A DNA stretch of 64,000 bases from Basipetospora chlamydospora (taxonomy: Eukaryota > Ascomycota > Sordariomycetes > Microascales): NCBI GenBank assembly GCA_001599675.1, contig BCHP01000001.1, positions 3,011,802-3,075,801 on the forward strand. Reading direction: 5' to 3'. How positions within the stretch are numbered: the stretch's first letter is position 1; the number at the start of each line of letters is the position of its first letter. The translations under genes and the position numbers were made by a program. The notes under the pieces are model-generated. The model worked only from the letters and a program-made list of their open reading frames with translations, ran no database searches and was not told the origin of the DNA. Shown here piece by piece: positions 1 through 11,200 of the stretch.

Positions 1-1620
1 CCAAGACGGAAGAGCATCAATCTCCCGCATCAACTCATTGGTATATCTGACAACGTCGTCGTAGTCCGCCTGGCCCGGCGGACCGTAGAGGATGCGGCTG
101 AGCTCAAGGCGGAGAGGCAGGCTCTGGCGAGAGATGTGCTGGTAGGACGAGAAAGTGTACACGTCGGGCGGCCTGGACGGGGGCGCCACCTGCGTGTCCT
201 CGTCGAACTCGTGGTCGTCGAGGTTGCAAGGGGCTGCGACATCGTAGTGAAGCTGGCTCGTGAGCGTGGGCAAGCCAAAATCGAACGACGCTTGCATGTC
301 GAGCTCCTGCACAGTCGCCCAGATCCGGCGCCTCATCTCCTGGTTATACACCGACATCTTCCCCGCCATGTGCCGAGTGTCGCGGTGCAAGCCCAGCGAG
401 ATGCCGTCCTGGATGAGTGCCCCGGCGCCGGTCCAGAACCTCTTTTTCTTGATGGTGTTCACCCTCTTCGCTAGGTATAGGAGGCAAGATATTTGGTAGT
501 GTATCAGCTTGCGGTGCTTCTGGCTCTGCTGGGAGAGCCACTCGTCGACAGCCGTCACCCATTTGACAGTGGCGGTGTGGTTGTCGAGCGTCATGCCGGA
601 AAATTTGATCATGGGCTGGGAATACAGACAGCAGGAGACGGACATCATGGAGAGAACCAGCGCGGTAAAGGTAGCACGCCTAGCTCCGGGCGGGCGCGTC
701 TCCGGTGGGTCCCAGAATTTGGCATAGTCGCGACTGAAGGTCGGTATGTGAATGATGCGATGAAGTTGCTCGAATGTCTCTAGGTAGACATTTACCAGCG
801 CATCCGTTTCCTCTCGAATCGGCAGAAGGGACTCTAGCTGGGGGTTTGGTTCCTGGGACAGAGCTTCGCGAATCTCGGTGCGCAATTTCCGGTCCTTCCT
901 GTCATGGAGCTTGACCGACCGCAGGAGCTCGTCGGCAGTGTCCTTCATAAATGGCGACAGGCCCGCGAGCTCCGCCATGGCCATAGCCGTGCTATTCTGC
1001 CCAAGGAAACGAGTCCTGAATTCCTTGAACCGGACGAAGCGGAGCTCGCCCCGCTCCGTGCTGAAAGGCAGGTTTTGTGCGCTGTGCCGGGAGTCATCGG
1101 CAGCCGCGTCCGCATCCCCAGCCTGCGTCGAGGGAGACGTGGTGGCCACGGGCGTACTCCCGTCGAGCGATCCCCGCTGGCGGGACATCTCTTTCCTTAG
1201 CTGGACAATCTCGTGCTCCAGCTTGCGGATCCTCTCGTGGTCCCTCTCCCGGATGGACGAAGAGCCCGAATCGGGCCGGCGGAAGTCCGGAGGAAGGGAG
1301 TTGTAGTCGGAGGCAGCGTTGATGACCTTGCCCGACCGGGTCTCGTATTGGCACCGGCCGGGCGTCTCGCTCCGGATGCACCTGTCGCAGGGGAGGGCGC
1401 GGTTGCACGAGAGTTTCCGGCGCCTGCACTCGAGGCAGCTGAGCCTGACACGCTGACGTTTTCGGGAGGGTTTTCCCGAGTCCGGTTCCGTCTTGGCCTC
1501 CGGAGTCTCCATCTCGAGGTCGAGGTCTTCACCAGCCCGGTCTTGGTCCATCTCCGCCACCGGGGCCAGGCTAGGCAGTTCCCTAGGGGCAGGGTTCGCG
1601 ACTTCTGCGGAGTTATTCAT
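1..1620 (-). CDS. Zn2Cys6 fungal transcription factor, C-terminus outside window
   Basis: The frame is open from an ATG at 1620 to the left edge (540 codons) without a stop or any need for an intron. Residues 62-90 carry C-x2-C-x6-C-x5-C-x2-C-x8-C (C62, C65, C72, C78, C81, C90), the Gal4-type zinc binuclear cluster, preceded by a basic KPSRKRQRVRL stretch. A short heptad-like helix (about residues 120-145) follows, as in the dimerisation linker of this class. From about residue 260 the protein resembles the fungal-specific transcription factor domain, including a GISLGLHRD segment near residue 404 typical of that domain. It should be a nuclear DNA-binding regulator. Target genes cannot be told from the sequence. 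The 3' end lies beyond the window. Confidence 0.9.
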   Translation of the reverse strand, partial: MNNSAEVANPAPRELPSLAPVAEMDQDRAGEDLDLEMETPEAKTEPDSGKPSRKRQRVRLSCLECRRRKLSCNRALPCDRCIRSETPGRCQYETRSGKVINAASDYNSLPPDFRRPDSGSSSIRERDHERIRKLEHEIVQLRKEMSRQRGSLDGSTPVATTSPSTQAGDADAAADDSRHSAQNLPFSTERGELRFVRFKEFRTRFLGQNSTAMAMAELAGLSPFMKDTADELLRSVKLHDRKDRKLRTEIREALSQEPNPQLESLLPIREETDALVNVYLETFEQLHRIIHIPTFSRDYAKFWDPPETRPPGARRATFTALVLSMMSVSCCLYSQPMIKFSGMTLDNHTATVKWVTAVDEWLSQQSQKHRKLIHYQISCLLYLAKRVNTIKKKRFWTGAGALIQDGISLGLHRDTRHMAGKMSVYNQEMRRRIWATVQELDMQASFDFGLPTLTSQLHYDVAAPCNLDDHEFDEDTQVAPPSRPPDVYTFSSYQHISRQSLPLRLELSRILYGPPGQADYDDVVRYTNELMREIDALPSW

Positions 1621-2862
1621 AGTCCTCAGCGTATGGCGAAATGGCGGTCCTGATTGAATGGTATTAGGGCGGACTTCGAATTTAACCAGTCGCGGGTACT
1701 GGCAGCGAAGGTGAGGCTGAGACAGTCAAACGGCTTGTTGCAGCGCTGACAGGCCAAAGGCATCTCAGGACATCTCATGCCCTCTGGATGGCGGACCATG
1801 CGAAAACGAAAACCTTGGGATGCCTCTCAAGGTATGCGCCGTCAATTGCCAGCCGGGTGAGCGGGTCATGAGACGAACTGCAATGAGCCGAAAATGGTTG
1901 AGGCGTGAATTTTCAGCGTCGTAGCCTCGCCGTTTCCCAAGTCGTCCGCCCGCCTTGAAGTGCCGGAGGCAGGTACGAAACGTACGTCACGCGACAGGAG
2001 ATCCTGAAGTCACAACGGGTGCTAAGAAGAAAACTTGGACGCTCTGGAGAATTTGCGAGTGCGAGTGCAGTTGGTCTTGGACCGGATCGAGATATTGATT
2101 TGATGAGGGGATTCTGGGTTGTTTATCCCACAAACCCCGCGGAGCTCGAGCCTTTGTGAGATGAAGCACGAAGCCACGGTGAACCTACGCCGTGCCAGTA
2201 GCCAAGTTGGCTTGCCACCTGATCAACGGTATTTTCAGTGTCCGGAACAACTGGCACCAACTGCGTCATTCTTGGGGAGACACTCAAACCACTAGCTGAC
2301 TCATCCTTTTCTATACTCCGTAATAGGTAGGTACAGACCTCTAATACCACTGCGCCGCGAAGCGCCATCCATGAGTCCACCAGTTCAAGTCATCTCCCCT
2401 GCATCGACTGCGTGTCATTAGTAGAGTGTGCCGGAGCATCACTGCCGCCGGGCAAGTAATGACTGGGATCTCGGGGCGGCTTGCCGACTGTCTCGAACAA
2501 GCGCATCAAGATGTAACTTAGTGCATGTATTCTTACACGTCTGATTTATACTAGGGCCCGGTGATAACTTCTACAAGCCGATGACCACGACGGGGAACAA
2601 GAAAGAGACCCTCAAATGCGCCTGATGAGGGGAGACGCGAATACATACATCGTAGCGTCTCTCCATGCCTATGATATCAAATTTATCCTGCCTCGAATCC
2701 TCTGAGGGGATACCATCGTGAGAAACACCAGAACAATGCTTTCTTGTCGTAACTTATAAACAGTGGCGTAGACTGGTAACTGGGGAACCTTGGACGCAGA
2801 GAGTAGTATTTCGCAGCTGACTCGAAGTAACATCAAGATGAAACGTGTCCTATGCTCTTGAT
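1621..2862. other. noncoding gap between two minus-strand genes
   Basis: This holds the promoter of the Zn2Cys6 gene (right of 1620) and the 3' region of the GYP5-like gene. No convincing ORF was seen. One copy of the dispersed 9-mer TACTCCGTA lies at 2314-2322. Confidence 0.6.
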
Positions 2863-2960
2863 TCACGCGAATTGCCGCTTGAGATCCGTCCACCTCCTGT
2901 TGAGAGTCTCATTCTGGGCATTTATCTGAGCCTAGACGTTAGCACAATGTCCGCCCCGGG

Positions 2961-3011
<51 letters not shown>

Positions 3012-5856
3012 TCGCAAGGGATAAGAAGCGAGAAGCGACTGGAACGGGGGGTTATTCACATACCTCAGCGTACTGCATCTTCGTCTGCACTAGCTGCTCC
3101 TCCAGGGCAGTCAGCTCTAGTTCCAGCCGCTGGTTCTCATCGTGGACCTTCTGGTTCCTCTTCATCAGGTCGTCCCGCTCCAGCTTCCACGCCCCCTCAA
3201 TCTCCTCAGGTTGCTGCTCAATGACGAGCCGTAGCTCCCTGACCTGGCCCTTCAGGCTCTCGTTCTCGTCCTTCAGCTCCTCGTTTTCCACCTTGGTGTG
3301 TACCAGCTCCGTCGCCATGGCCGCCTGCTCCCCGTCGCAAGTCTCGAGCCGCTCCTCGAGTTTCCGCAGCTTGATCGCCAGGCTCGTGCTCGTCGTCCGC
3401 AGAGTCTCCAGTTCCATTTCGCGGTCCTTCTCGGACTTGGTCTTCTCCTCCCACTCCTGTGTGTAGCTCTTCAGGAGCTCCGGCGCGAGCTTCACCTCGC
3501 AGGCGTCCCGGACGAGCTGGTCCGCACGATACACCTCCTTGTCCATGCTAGAGCTCGAGCTGCCAAAGAAGCCGTTCTCGAGGATGCTGCCCGCGCTCGG
3601 GTCCTTGTCAATGTACACGTCAAAGACCTTGTCCTTGAGGAAGTTGGTGAGCTGCTGCATGTCTGAAATGGCCAGCAGCGCCGTCACGTTTTTCTGCATT
3701 AGCACGATGCCAAATCGCAGGATGGCGGATAAGCCATCGGATAGGATCAGGTCGTAGATGCGAAGTACCAGCTGCAGAGGGAAGCGGTAGGCAAATAGTG
3801 TGAGGAACCATTGGGTGGCATAGAGGTGCGGCGAGATGTTGCGGCGACGGAGGTGGCAATACAGCGCCGGCTCAAGGTCTTCGAGAAGTCGCTCAAACTG
3901 GTAGAGGTGCAGGTGAAGCCCAGGCATGTCCTGGATGAAGAGATCCCTCAGACGGTAGTGGTTCATCAGCCGCACCAAGAGACAGAACGCCTCTTCCTCG
4001 GGCATCTAAGAAAAAGCAAGACTTGTTAGGCAGAGTATTCTCAAAAAAAAAAAAAAAAGTCACATGGGACCTGGCTCGGTCAAGGTGGGCTCGGTGTCAA
4101 GGTGGTATCATCACTCACATTGAAAAGAAGCGGCATGACAAGGAAATTCATGCCCTGTGCATACCCTACCCCTTCATCAAAGAGAGCATATGCCTTGCAT
4201 ACACCAAACAAGCTCTCCTGGAGGCCTGCCGCGGCCGCATATTTCGAGAAGCTTGTCCTGGACCCGAGGTCCCGCCGTATCGTTTTCTCAAGCTTCTGCA
4301 GCATGGCCGCGTCCTCTTTTTCTTTCTTCTTCCTATCCGCCTCGGACATCTTCTCGACAGGCGACCTCGGTGATGGACCGCCGTTGACGCCTGACTGCTC
4401 TGAATGAACCGATGACGACGAGGACCCGGCCTCGTTCTGCACGGCAAGGGGCGCACTTGTAGCAGTGCTTATCGAAGTGGCACTGCTGTTCCGGTCCTTC
4501 TGTTTGTCGGTGCCCCGGACCACCAACTCCTTGTAGACTAGTTCGAGTTCGACATTCTTGCTCTGGGCTAGGACCTGCCATACGACGCCTCGGATTGCGC
4601 TTGGGATTCCAGTGGCGATGGCCTTGTTGAGCTCGTCCGCACTCGTCCTAGCCACGACGGCTGGTCCTTCGTATACCACAGACTGCCAGAGATCCCAGTC
4701 CACATCCGCTTCAGCCATCGCAGAAGGGCCAGCAGCCACGCCGGATGCTGTTCCCGGAGCGAGGCCCTTATCCGCGTCGACGGACTCGTTGGACGCAACG
4801 CTAGCAACAGTCCCAGGGGCCTTATCATCGTCCTGCGGCTGGGTCGCAGCGTCGGCTTCCTCTCTCATCCGTACGAGCTTGAACCGGTCCTTTAGGGCGT
4901 TGGGGTTGCTAGCCCCGGCCCCCTCTTCCTCCAGCCGGCTTAGCATCATTTCGGGGTTGCTTGTGAAGGTCGCAACTGAGCTCGCTGTGTTTCGTCGAGG
5001 AGACGGATGGGACGCTGGCGGAGAGGTGCTGCTCTCCTTATCTTTGTGGCCGGAGTTGCGAGACAGCCAGGAGAATGGGCTCGTCAACTTGCGGCTGGGG
5101 GGTGCAGGTTGACCGCTCCCCTGTGGGTGGAGAGAAGGCGCCGATGACGAGATCAGGGGTGACGGGATCGGGCTCTTGGCTGGGGAGTCGGCAGGTGGGG
5201 ACCAAGGCATCGAGGGGAGAGAGTTCGCAAAGTTGCTCAAGGACAGTGTCTTGGACGGCTCCTTCGCAACATGGCCCTTGTTTGCGTCTACTGCATGGTG
5301 GTGAGCCCCTGTCCCTGCTATGGAAGGATCATTTATGCGTGGGGAGGAAGACACGGCGGACGAACCTTGCTTTTGCTGCGTGGTCTGGTCGTCGTCAAGA
5401 TTGATGTTATCCAGGTTCGACGTATCCGCCGACTCCTGGGACTGGGCCGACTTGGGACGGGTTTCCGGCTCCTGTTGTTCGTGTTGTGGGGGCGGCTCTG
5501 GGAGAGCAGGAGAGGCAGCCTCTACGGGGTTCGTGATGGTGGCGTCGGGCGCTGCGGGATGCGTCGCCGAAGGGGTTCGTTTCGTTAACGAGCGGACCGA
5601 AGAGGTGTCGATCGTATCGCCATGGCATTCGGCATTCTAGAAACGTGAAGAATCTTTAGTGGAACGTCACTTCAGGGGTCGGGGCGATGCAACGCCTGAA
5701 GGTGGGGGTTTGATCGGGACCAAAAGCCACGGGACGATGTGCGAGGATGGCCTAGGTCAACCGTACCTGTTCGTGGGGTCTATCTTCCGAGTCATGTGGT
5801 GAGGAATCTCCCGAATCCCTCGAGGTTTGGCGTACAAGATCGTCCTGCTGCGGCAT
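2863..5856 (-). CDS. gyp5: GYP5-like Rab GTPase-activating protein (TBC domain plus coiled coil)
   Basis: I read four exons: 5767-5856, 4119-5636, 3064-4005 and 2863-2925 (870 aa). All junctions are phase 0, with donors GTACGG, GTGAGT and GTATGT; the last intron has a CTAAC branch point and CAG acceptor. The N-terminal 300 or so residues are Ser/Pro-rich and low-complexity. The TBC domain spans about residues 370-640. It holds the arginine finger in IRRDLGSR (IxxDxxR, Arg near 489) and the glutamine finger in YAQG (Gln near 523), so it should be catalytically active. Residues from about 710 to the end form a long coiled coil, the GYP5/GYL1 layout. By family it stimulates GTP hydrolysis on Ypt1/Sec4-type Rabs in Golgi and exocytic traffic; the substrate here is inferred. 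The start at 5856 is chosen because exon 2 has no upstream in-frame ATG. Confidence 0.9.
2963..3008. repeat. 46-bp uninterrupted poly-G run inside the last GYP5 intron
   Basis: The run is G on the plus strand, so poly-C in the pre-mRNA. It lies in the 138-nt intron 2926-3063, about 40 nt upstream of the 3' splice site. The length is likely uncertain in any assembly. Confidence 0.95.
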
Positions 5857-8215
5857 GGTGAATCGATTTAAGCAGGCGGAGCCGCTCTGCACCCGGGTGA
5901 GAGGTCGTTTGGTCGAGCTACTGTTCGGTTACCAACCTCTGTGCGATGCGGCTCTGGATGTCGTTTCCACAGGTTTCCTTTAAGCTGATGGGGTAGCCAT
6001 GGAGGAAGAGTATGATGCGAGAACTGGAAGTTAACGATGTGGTTCGCCGGGGTTTGTCAAGGTCGAGATTGCGGATCCGGAAGGATTTCGTTGGTTGCTG
6101 TCACCAGGGGAGCATTAATTGGAAACACGAGTGCCAGCTGAACCGCGTAGATGCGTGAGAAACGAGGGTCTGCTCCGGGTTTGGCTGGTCCAAATTTGAG
6201 AGACCAAGGAGCTGCTCAATGAACGTGGATTCTCGGGATGGAGATGGAGGATAGATTGTTGGCATGGAATGTTCCTGGGGGGTATGGGGCATCCGCAAAT
6301 GATAGAAACAGGGGTTTTATGACTGTGGATTCAATGGCGACTACGAGTCGAGATGAAACGGCACGGTGAGGAAAGGTGGCGTTTGTTAAGCCCAAGCCAG
6401 GCGACTGCAGTTCGCTGAGTCCTTTCCGCCTGCAGCATGGCACAAGCCAGGAGCCGCGTTGCATTATTCAGAAAATCCATCAATGGTTGCACAGCCTTAC
6501 GGGGAAACCAGCACAAGAGTAATTACTCTTGAACCCGAAGGCTTGATCCATCCCTCGGGATTCAAGTCTTGACACTACTCCGTATCTGCTCAATCTTCGT
6601 CGAGCTGAGATCTTTTAGGACGGATTAGGCCGCGCAAGCGACATGATATCAGCATCAAACCACAATCATGCCGCCAATTGATATCTCCGACTTGCTACAC
6701 AATCGTACGAGTTACATAACTCCGAACTCGTAGGTTCGGCTTTCCTCCGTCGCTTGCAGTCGCCCAGGGACTGAGTTGCGTGGACTAAATGTGAAGTTTC
6801 ATTCCAAGTGTAAGCTACTCCATGGTAGGTACCCATTGATGGCCTTTATGCATCTTGGAATAGCCCGGATCTCCACTGTCGGTGACACTGGGCCGATCTG
6901 AGGAGGATCGTGCAGTACCGATTGATAACTCTGGAGCTGCATCATCCTCTCAACTCTGCAGAGGTCCTCCTGCTTGTAACAGCGGGACGGGAACAGCCTG
7001 TGAAATTCGGCAGATCCACCGATGTCTCTATCCGTGTATTGACGCATTTGGATAGGGAAACAATCCATAGCTTGCGATGGCAGGCCCGAGCCGCCGTCGG
7101 GTCAAGAAATGCAATGAGGCCGTCTCTTATAGACTGTTTCAACCTCTTCCTATGGGAATGGTCATCCCTACAGCGGGTATATATTAGGTAGTCTCTTTGG
7201 GCCGACCTTGACATTCAATGTTACGGTAATATAATTGATGTCTTCGAGTGCCGCGAAGCCCATTGGGTTTGGCGGCGTCGTGGCACAGATCCAGATTCAC
7301 CCCACCATCGCGTGGCTGGTGCTCATCCTTGTCTGCCAGCAACAGCTCACCCCCCTTTCAGCTGATGAGATCGCGGCGATACATTCACGTAACCTCTGGT
7401 CTCCGTCACGGCTGCCGAATAATGACAGCGGGGTTCTCATCAAGCCAAATACTGACTTGATTCAAAGGGCAGAAGAGACAAGTTTATGACAGCCTCACCA
7501 TGTATTAGGGTCGGAGGATCCAACCAGTCCTGTGGCTGGTGATACGATCCGAGCCTTGCTTATTCATCTTGCTTAGTGGCTCTGGTTCCCCCAAGTTGTA
7601 GAGCCAGACCCACTACCTTACCTCACCTCACCTTTACTTTTCCGAACCTCAACTCTCCCCCAACCTGAACCTCGCCAAACTCTTGATTCCCCGTCGCGCC
7701 ACCTACTTTGTTTCTCTTTACCGGCTATCCGCAGAGAGTTATCTGTACGTGGTTCAGCCCTAGGGGATACCCGTACTCCCAAAACACCACATCTGGAAGC
7801 TCTCACTACGGTGGATCTAGCTCCGCGTTGCTCGCCTTGAGTGACGTTTGGCCTTGGGTCGACCTGCACTCGTCCCACGACCTTGCCCGTGACAGCTATT
7901 CCTCCCGACACATCCGCCTCCTAAGATACCCATCTCCTTTTCCGAACGGCACATCTACATCACGCACGTCGGAAGACTTATCCTGGCCTGCCTCCCGCAA
8001 CAATCCGATCTCCTGCACTGGGCCGTACGGATCATTTCTAAGCACTCTTCGATACCCGAATTCCCGACCCCGCCCGCCTCTTTCGAATCGGGTCCGGAAG
8101 CGAAACCACGCTGTCATCTGCATCGTTCCTCCCCCCTTTCCTTGGTTAGGAGCGGAGGAGACTTTGCATCCATATTACCCTCTTCACCCGCGGCACTGCC
8201 GCCACAACCTCCAAG
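5857..8215. promoter_or_regulatory. divergent intergenic region between gyp5 and tom1
   Basis: This 2.36-kb stretch separates two divergent start codons and must contain both promoters. The last 600 bp before tom1 are pyrimidine-rich, as in many fungal 5' leaders. Short open frames here (for example 7235-7489 and 7708-8253) have no recognisable domain, and the second overlaps the tom1 start in another frame. One TACTCCGTA copy is at 6576-6584. Confidence 0.55.
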
Positions 8216-11200
8216 ATGGTCAAGATAACGAAGAAGATGCAACCCAAGCATAAGGAGACCCTGGTATGTCTAGCATCACCGTGTATCTCGGCGCCACACC
8301 AGGCACCATATGGAATTGATACTAACCTTGCGCCTCTGCTCTAGTCTCCTTGGCTGACCTCCTTCGTTCAATCCGCCGTCTCGAGCCCCCTTCCACTTCT
8401 ACCGCAAACTCTCGACAGCTTCCCATCCAAGTGGCCGTTCCCTAGAGGCGATCTATTCCACTGGATCCCTCTCTTGAATAGGTTCGATAACATTCTCGAG
8501 TGTTTCGTCACCGCCTACGGCCTTGATAAGGGTCCCCAGATTCAGGATTTCTCCTGCGAGCTCCTCCTCAACCGTACCCCAGACCTCGAATATGGCTGCG
8601 AAGGAGGTAATTGGAACCTGGAATCCCTTCGGACGACAGGTTTCGATGCGGATGGCGACCGGAAGCTCCTGGAGGCCGTCCTCGGCTTCACAAGTATGCT
8701 GTTGGATAATTGTGGAAACAGGAGCATCTACTCCAGCAGTGCGCATCTCAATCACATCCTGAACACCACATCTATGTCGCTTCTCCTTGCCACCCTAAAG
8801 GTTGGCGCTGAGCTCGCACGTCGGTACCAGGCATCCCTGAAGCGGCTCGTACGCAATCAGCCACAACAGCATGTCACTGCGGCCTTGCTCGCCAACCACT
8901 ACAACATCGACATCGATTCGGTCCATCAGTTGGCTATGCCATTCGTGCGGACGCCGATTATCAATTTGTCCGAGGCCCCCTCTTCCACAGCAACGCCGAG
9001 CTCTTCCAAGGGAAAGGAGCGATCTCATTCAAGGAGCCGCGGGAAAAATGTTGCGTCCATGTACGCCAACGACCTTGTTTCCATCGCTTCTGCAGATACG
9101 CCCCATTGGCAGGGCTGGGGAGATGTCAAGATAGTCTATTACTCGCAGGCATCATCTTCGGATCCCCGCAGCGCCGTTGCCGCTGGACACAGCATGCCGT
9201 CTAGCCCCGGAACCCCAACTCCTCTGCGTAGGAGCTCGTCGATGAACTCTCCTACCCCCAAGCCTGGGCGGTCGCAAGGCCCCGAGGACAGCCCTGGTTC
9301 TTCATCCCGCGCACCGGCGCCAACCGGCCACGACACCCCGCGCTCGTCTCAGAAAACATTCGTTCTGACTGAGTCGACGATCAAGTCCACCCCAACCCAC
9401 ACGCTCATGTCCAAATGCCCTGCCGATCTTCCAAAGTCCTCAAAGTACGAACTTCTCCACAGGCTCCGGACTGCCAAAGCGCTGGTTGGCTCCAACGAGG
9501 ACCGGCAGCAGGCTCTCGCTGTGCGACTAATGGCAATTCTCAATCTGGTCAATATCCATCCGGAGCCCGTCTTCGTTGAGAAGGTTCTCCGTCATGATAT
9601 CGATGAGACCAGGCGGTTCCAGCTTGTATACCAGCTGGCTGACCTGATCCACCCGGCGGCCAGTGGCGCCGCTCCCGTCCCGATTCCTCTTCAGTCTACC
9701 GCGTTAGCTCTTCTTGAGGCACTCTCCGGACTTTCCAACCGGTTCGCCGACGTGGTTGCTGCTCTCAATGCCACCGTCAATCATGGCATCCTACTCTATG
9801 TCATGAGAACGGCAGTGGCCGGCATGAAGGAGAGCGAACCAACGGACGAGCATCGCCTCACCGATATCGACGAGTGGCGCAGGAACCTCTTCTCGCTTGC
9901 GTCGCAGCTCACTGCGAACCCCAGTATGAAGATCGGAGGGGAAATGCTGTCTTCCGGGTTGATGGATGTTCTTGTGGAAATGCTCGGCCTCCGTTCCAAT
10001 ATCGCCATGCGACATGAGCCTACCATCCTTCAGTTCCTTGACACGTTGATCTGGACCTACTCTCACGGGCTGGAGGCCTTTTTCAATGCAAATGGCTTGG
10101 ATGAAGTTGCCAAGTTGACCGTTGTCGCGGTCGAGGAAGCGTGGCAATTGACGGAAGCCGGCAAAGGAACCAGTGCCGACTACCATACTGGGGTTATCGA
10201 CTACGACATCCCGTTCTACCACCATCAGACCTTGAGGTCGTTGCTCAGATTCATCCACCACATCATGTCTAATTGGTTCAGTCACGGCGGGAACGCAGAC
10301 AGGCTTCTTCGGAACCTTGCCGACAAGTCCGATCTGCTGCATAGCCTGCGGACTGTCATCGAGAATGCCAAGGCCTTTGGGTCATACCCATGGACCAGCG
10401 CCAGCACTATCCTAAGCGATTTCATCAACAACGACCCCACAAGCTTTGCCGCCATCTCCGAGTCCGGCCTGATTACGGCTTTCCTTTCTGCCGTGACAGG
10501 CCGCCCTGTCTCACCGATTGTGCAAGAATCACGGGCTACCCAAACAGAAAGCGCCGAGGACGGGAACGATGCTGCTTCCCCCGAATCCCCCGTCCCACAA
10601 GATGCCGATGACCGGCCACATCCACCAACTGCGGAGATGCTCTCCCAGCCACGATCGTCTCCAATCGCCGGAGGAATACTTCCTTCGCTGGATGCAATTT
10701 CCGTTGTTCCGGCCGTCCTCAACGCCATTTGCCTGAACAACACTGGCTTAAGGATGGTGGTTGCGTCTCGTGTCTTTGAGAGCTACTTCGAGGTGTTTGA
10801 GAGTCCGGCCCACGTTCGTTGCATGGACTCGGACTATGATCCCGCTGGTGGGCTAGGCCGTCACTTTGATGAACTCTCTCGCCACCACCCGACCCTCCGA
10901 ACGCCAATTGCCAACGCGACGCTTGATATGGTTGCCAGGGTATGCCATCTCGGAAAGGATAAGGCTAGGATCGACAAGTGGGGAGTCAAGCTGCAAGTGC
11001 TCGATGCCTCCAAGAAGCCTGTGGGCGCCGGGGAAGAGATTAGGGAACTCTTATCGCAAGAGAAACCGGCCGACGAGGTACCCCAAGTGACGGCCGCAGC
11101 CGATGATTCGGATGTTGAGATGGCAGACCGTGCAGAAGCGGGCGAGCCGGTAGAAATAGGAAGTGCTCCCGACGGCGAGGTTCTCCAGTTTGAGCCCTTC

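Noticed and set aside
7708..8253. 181-codon plus-strand ORF before tom1
   Set aside because: It overlaps the tom1 start in another frame and lies in its pyrimidine-rich leader, with no recognisable domain.
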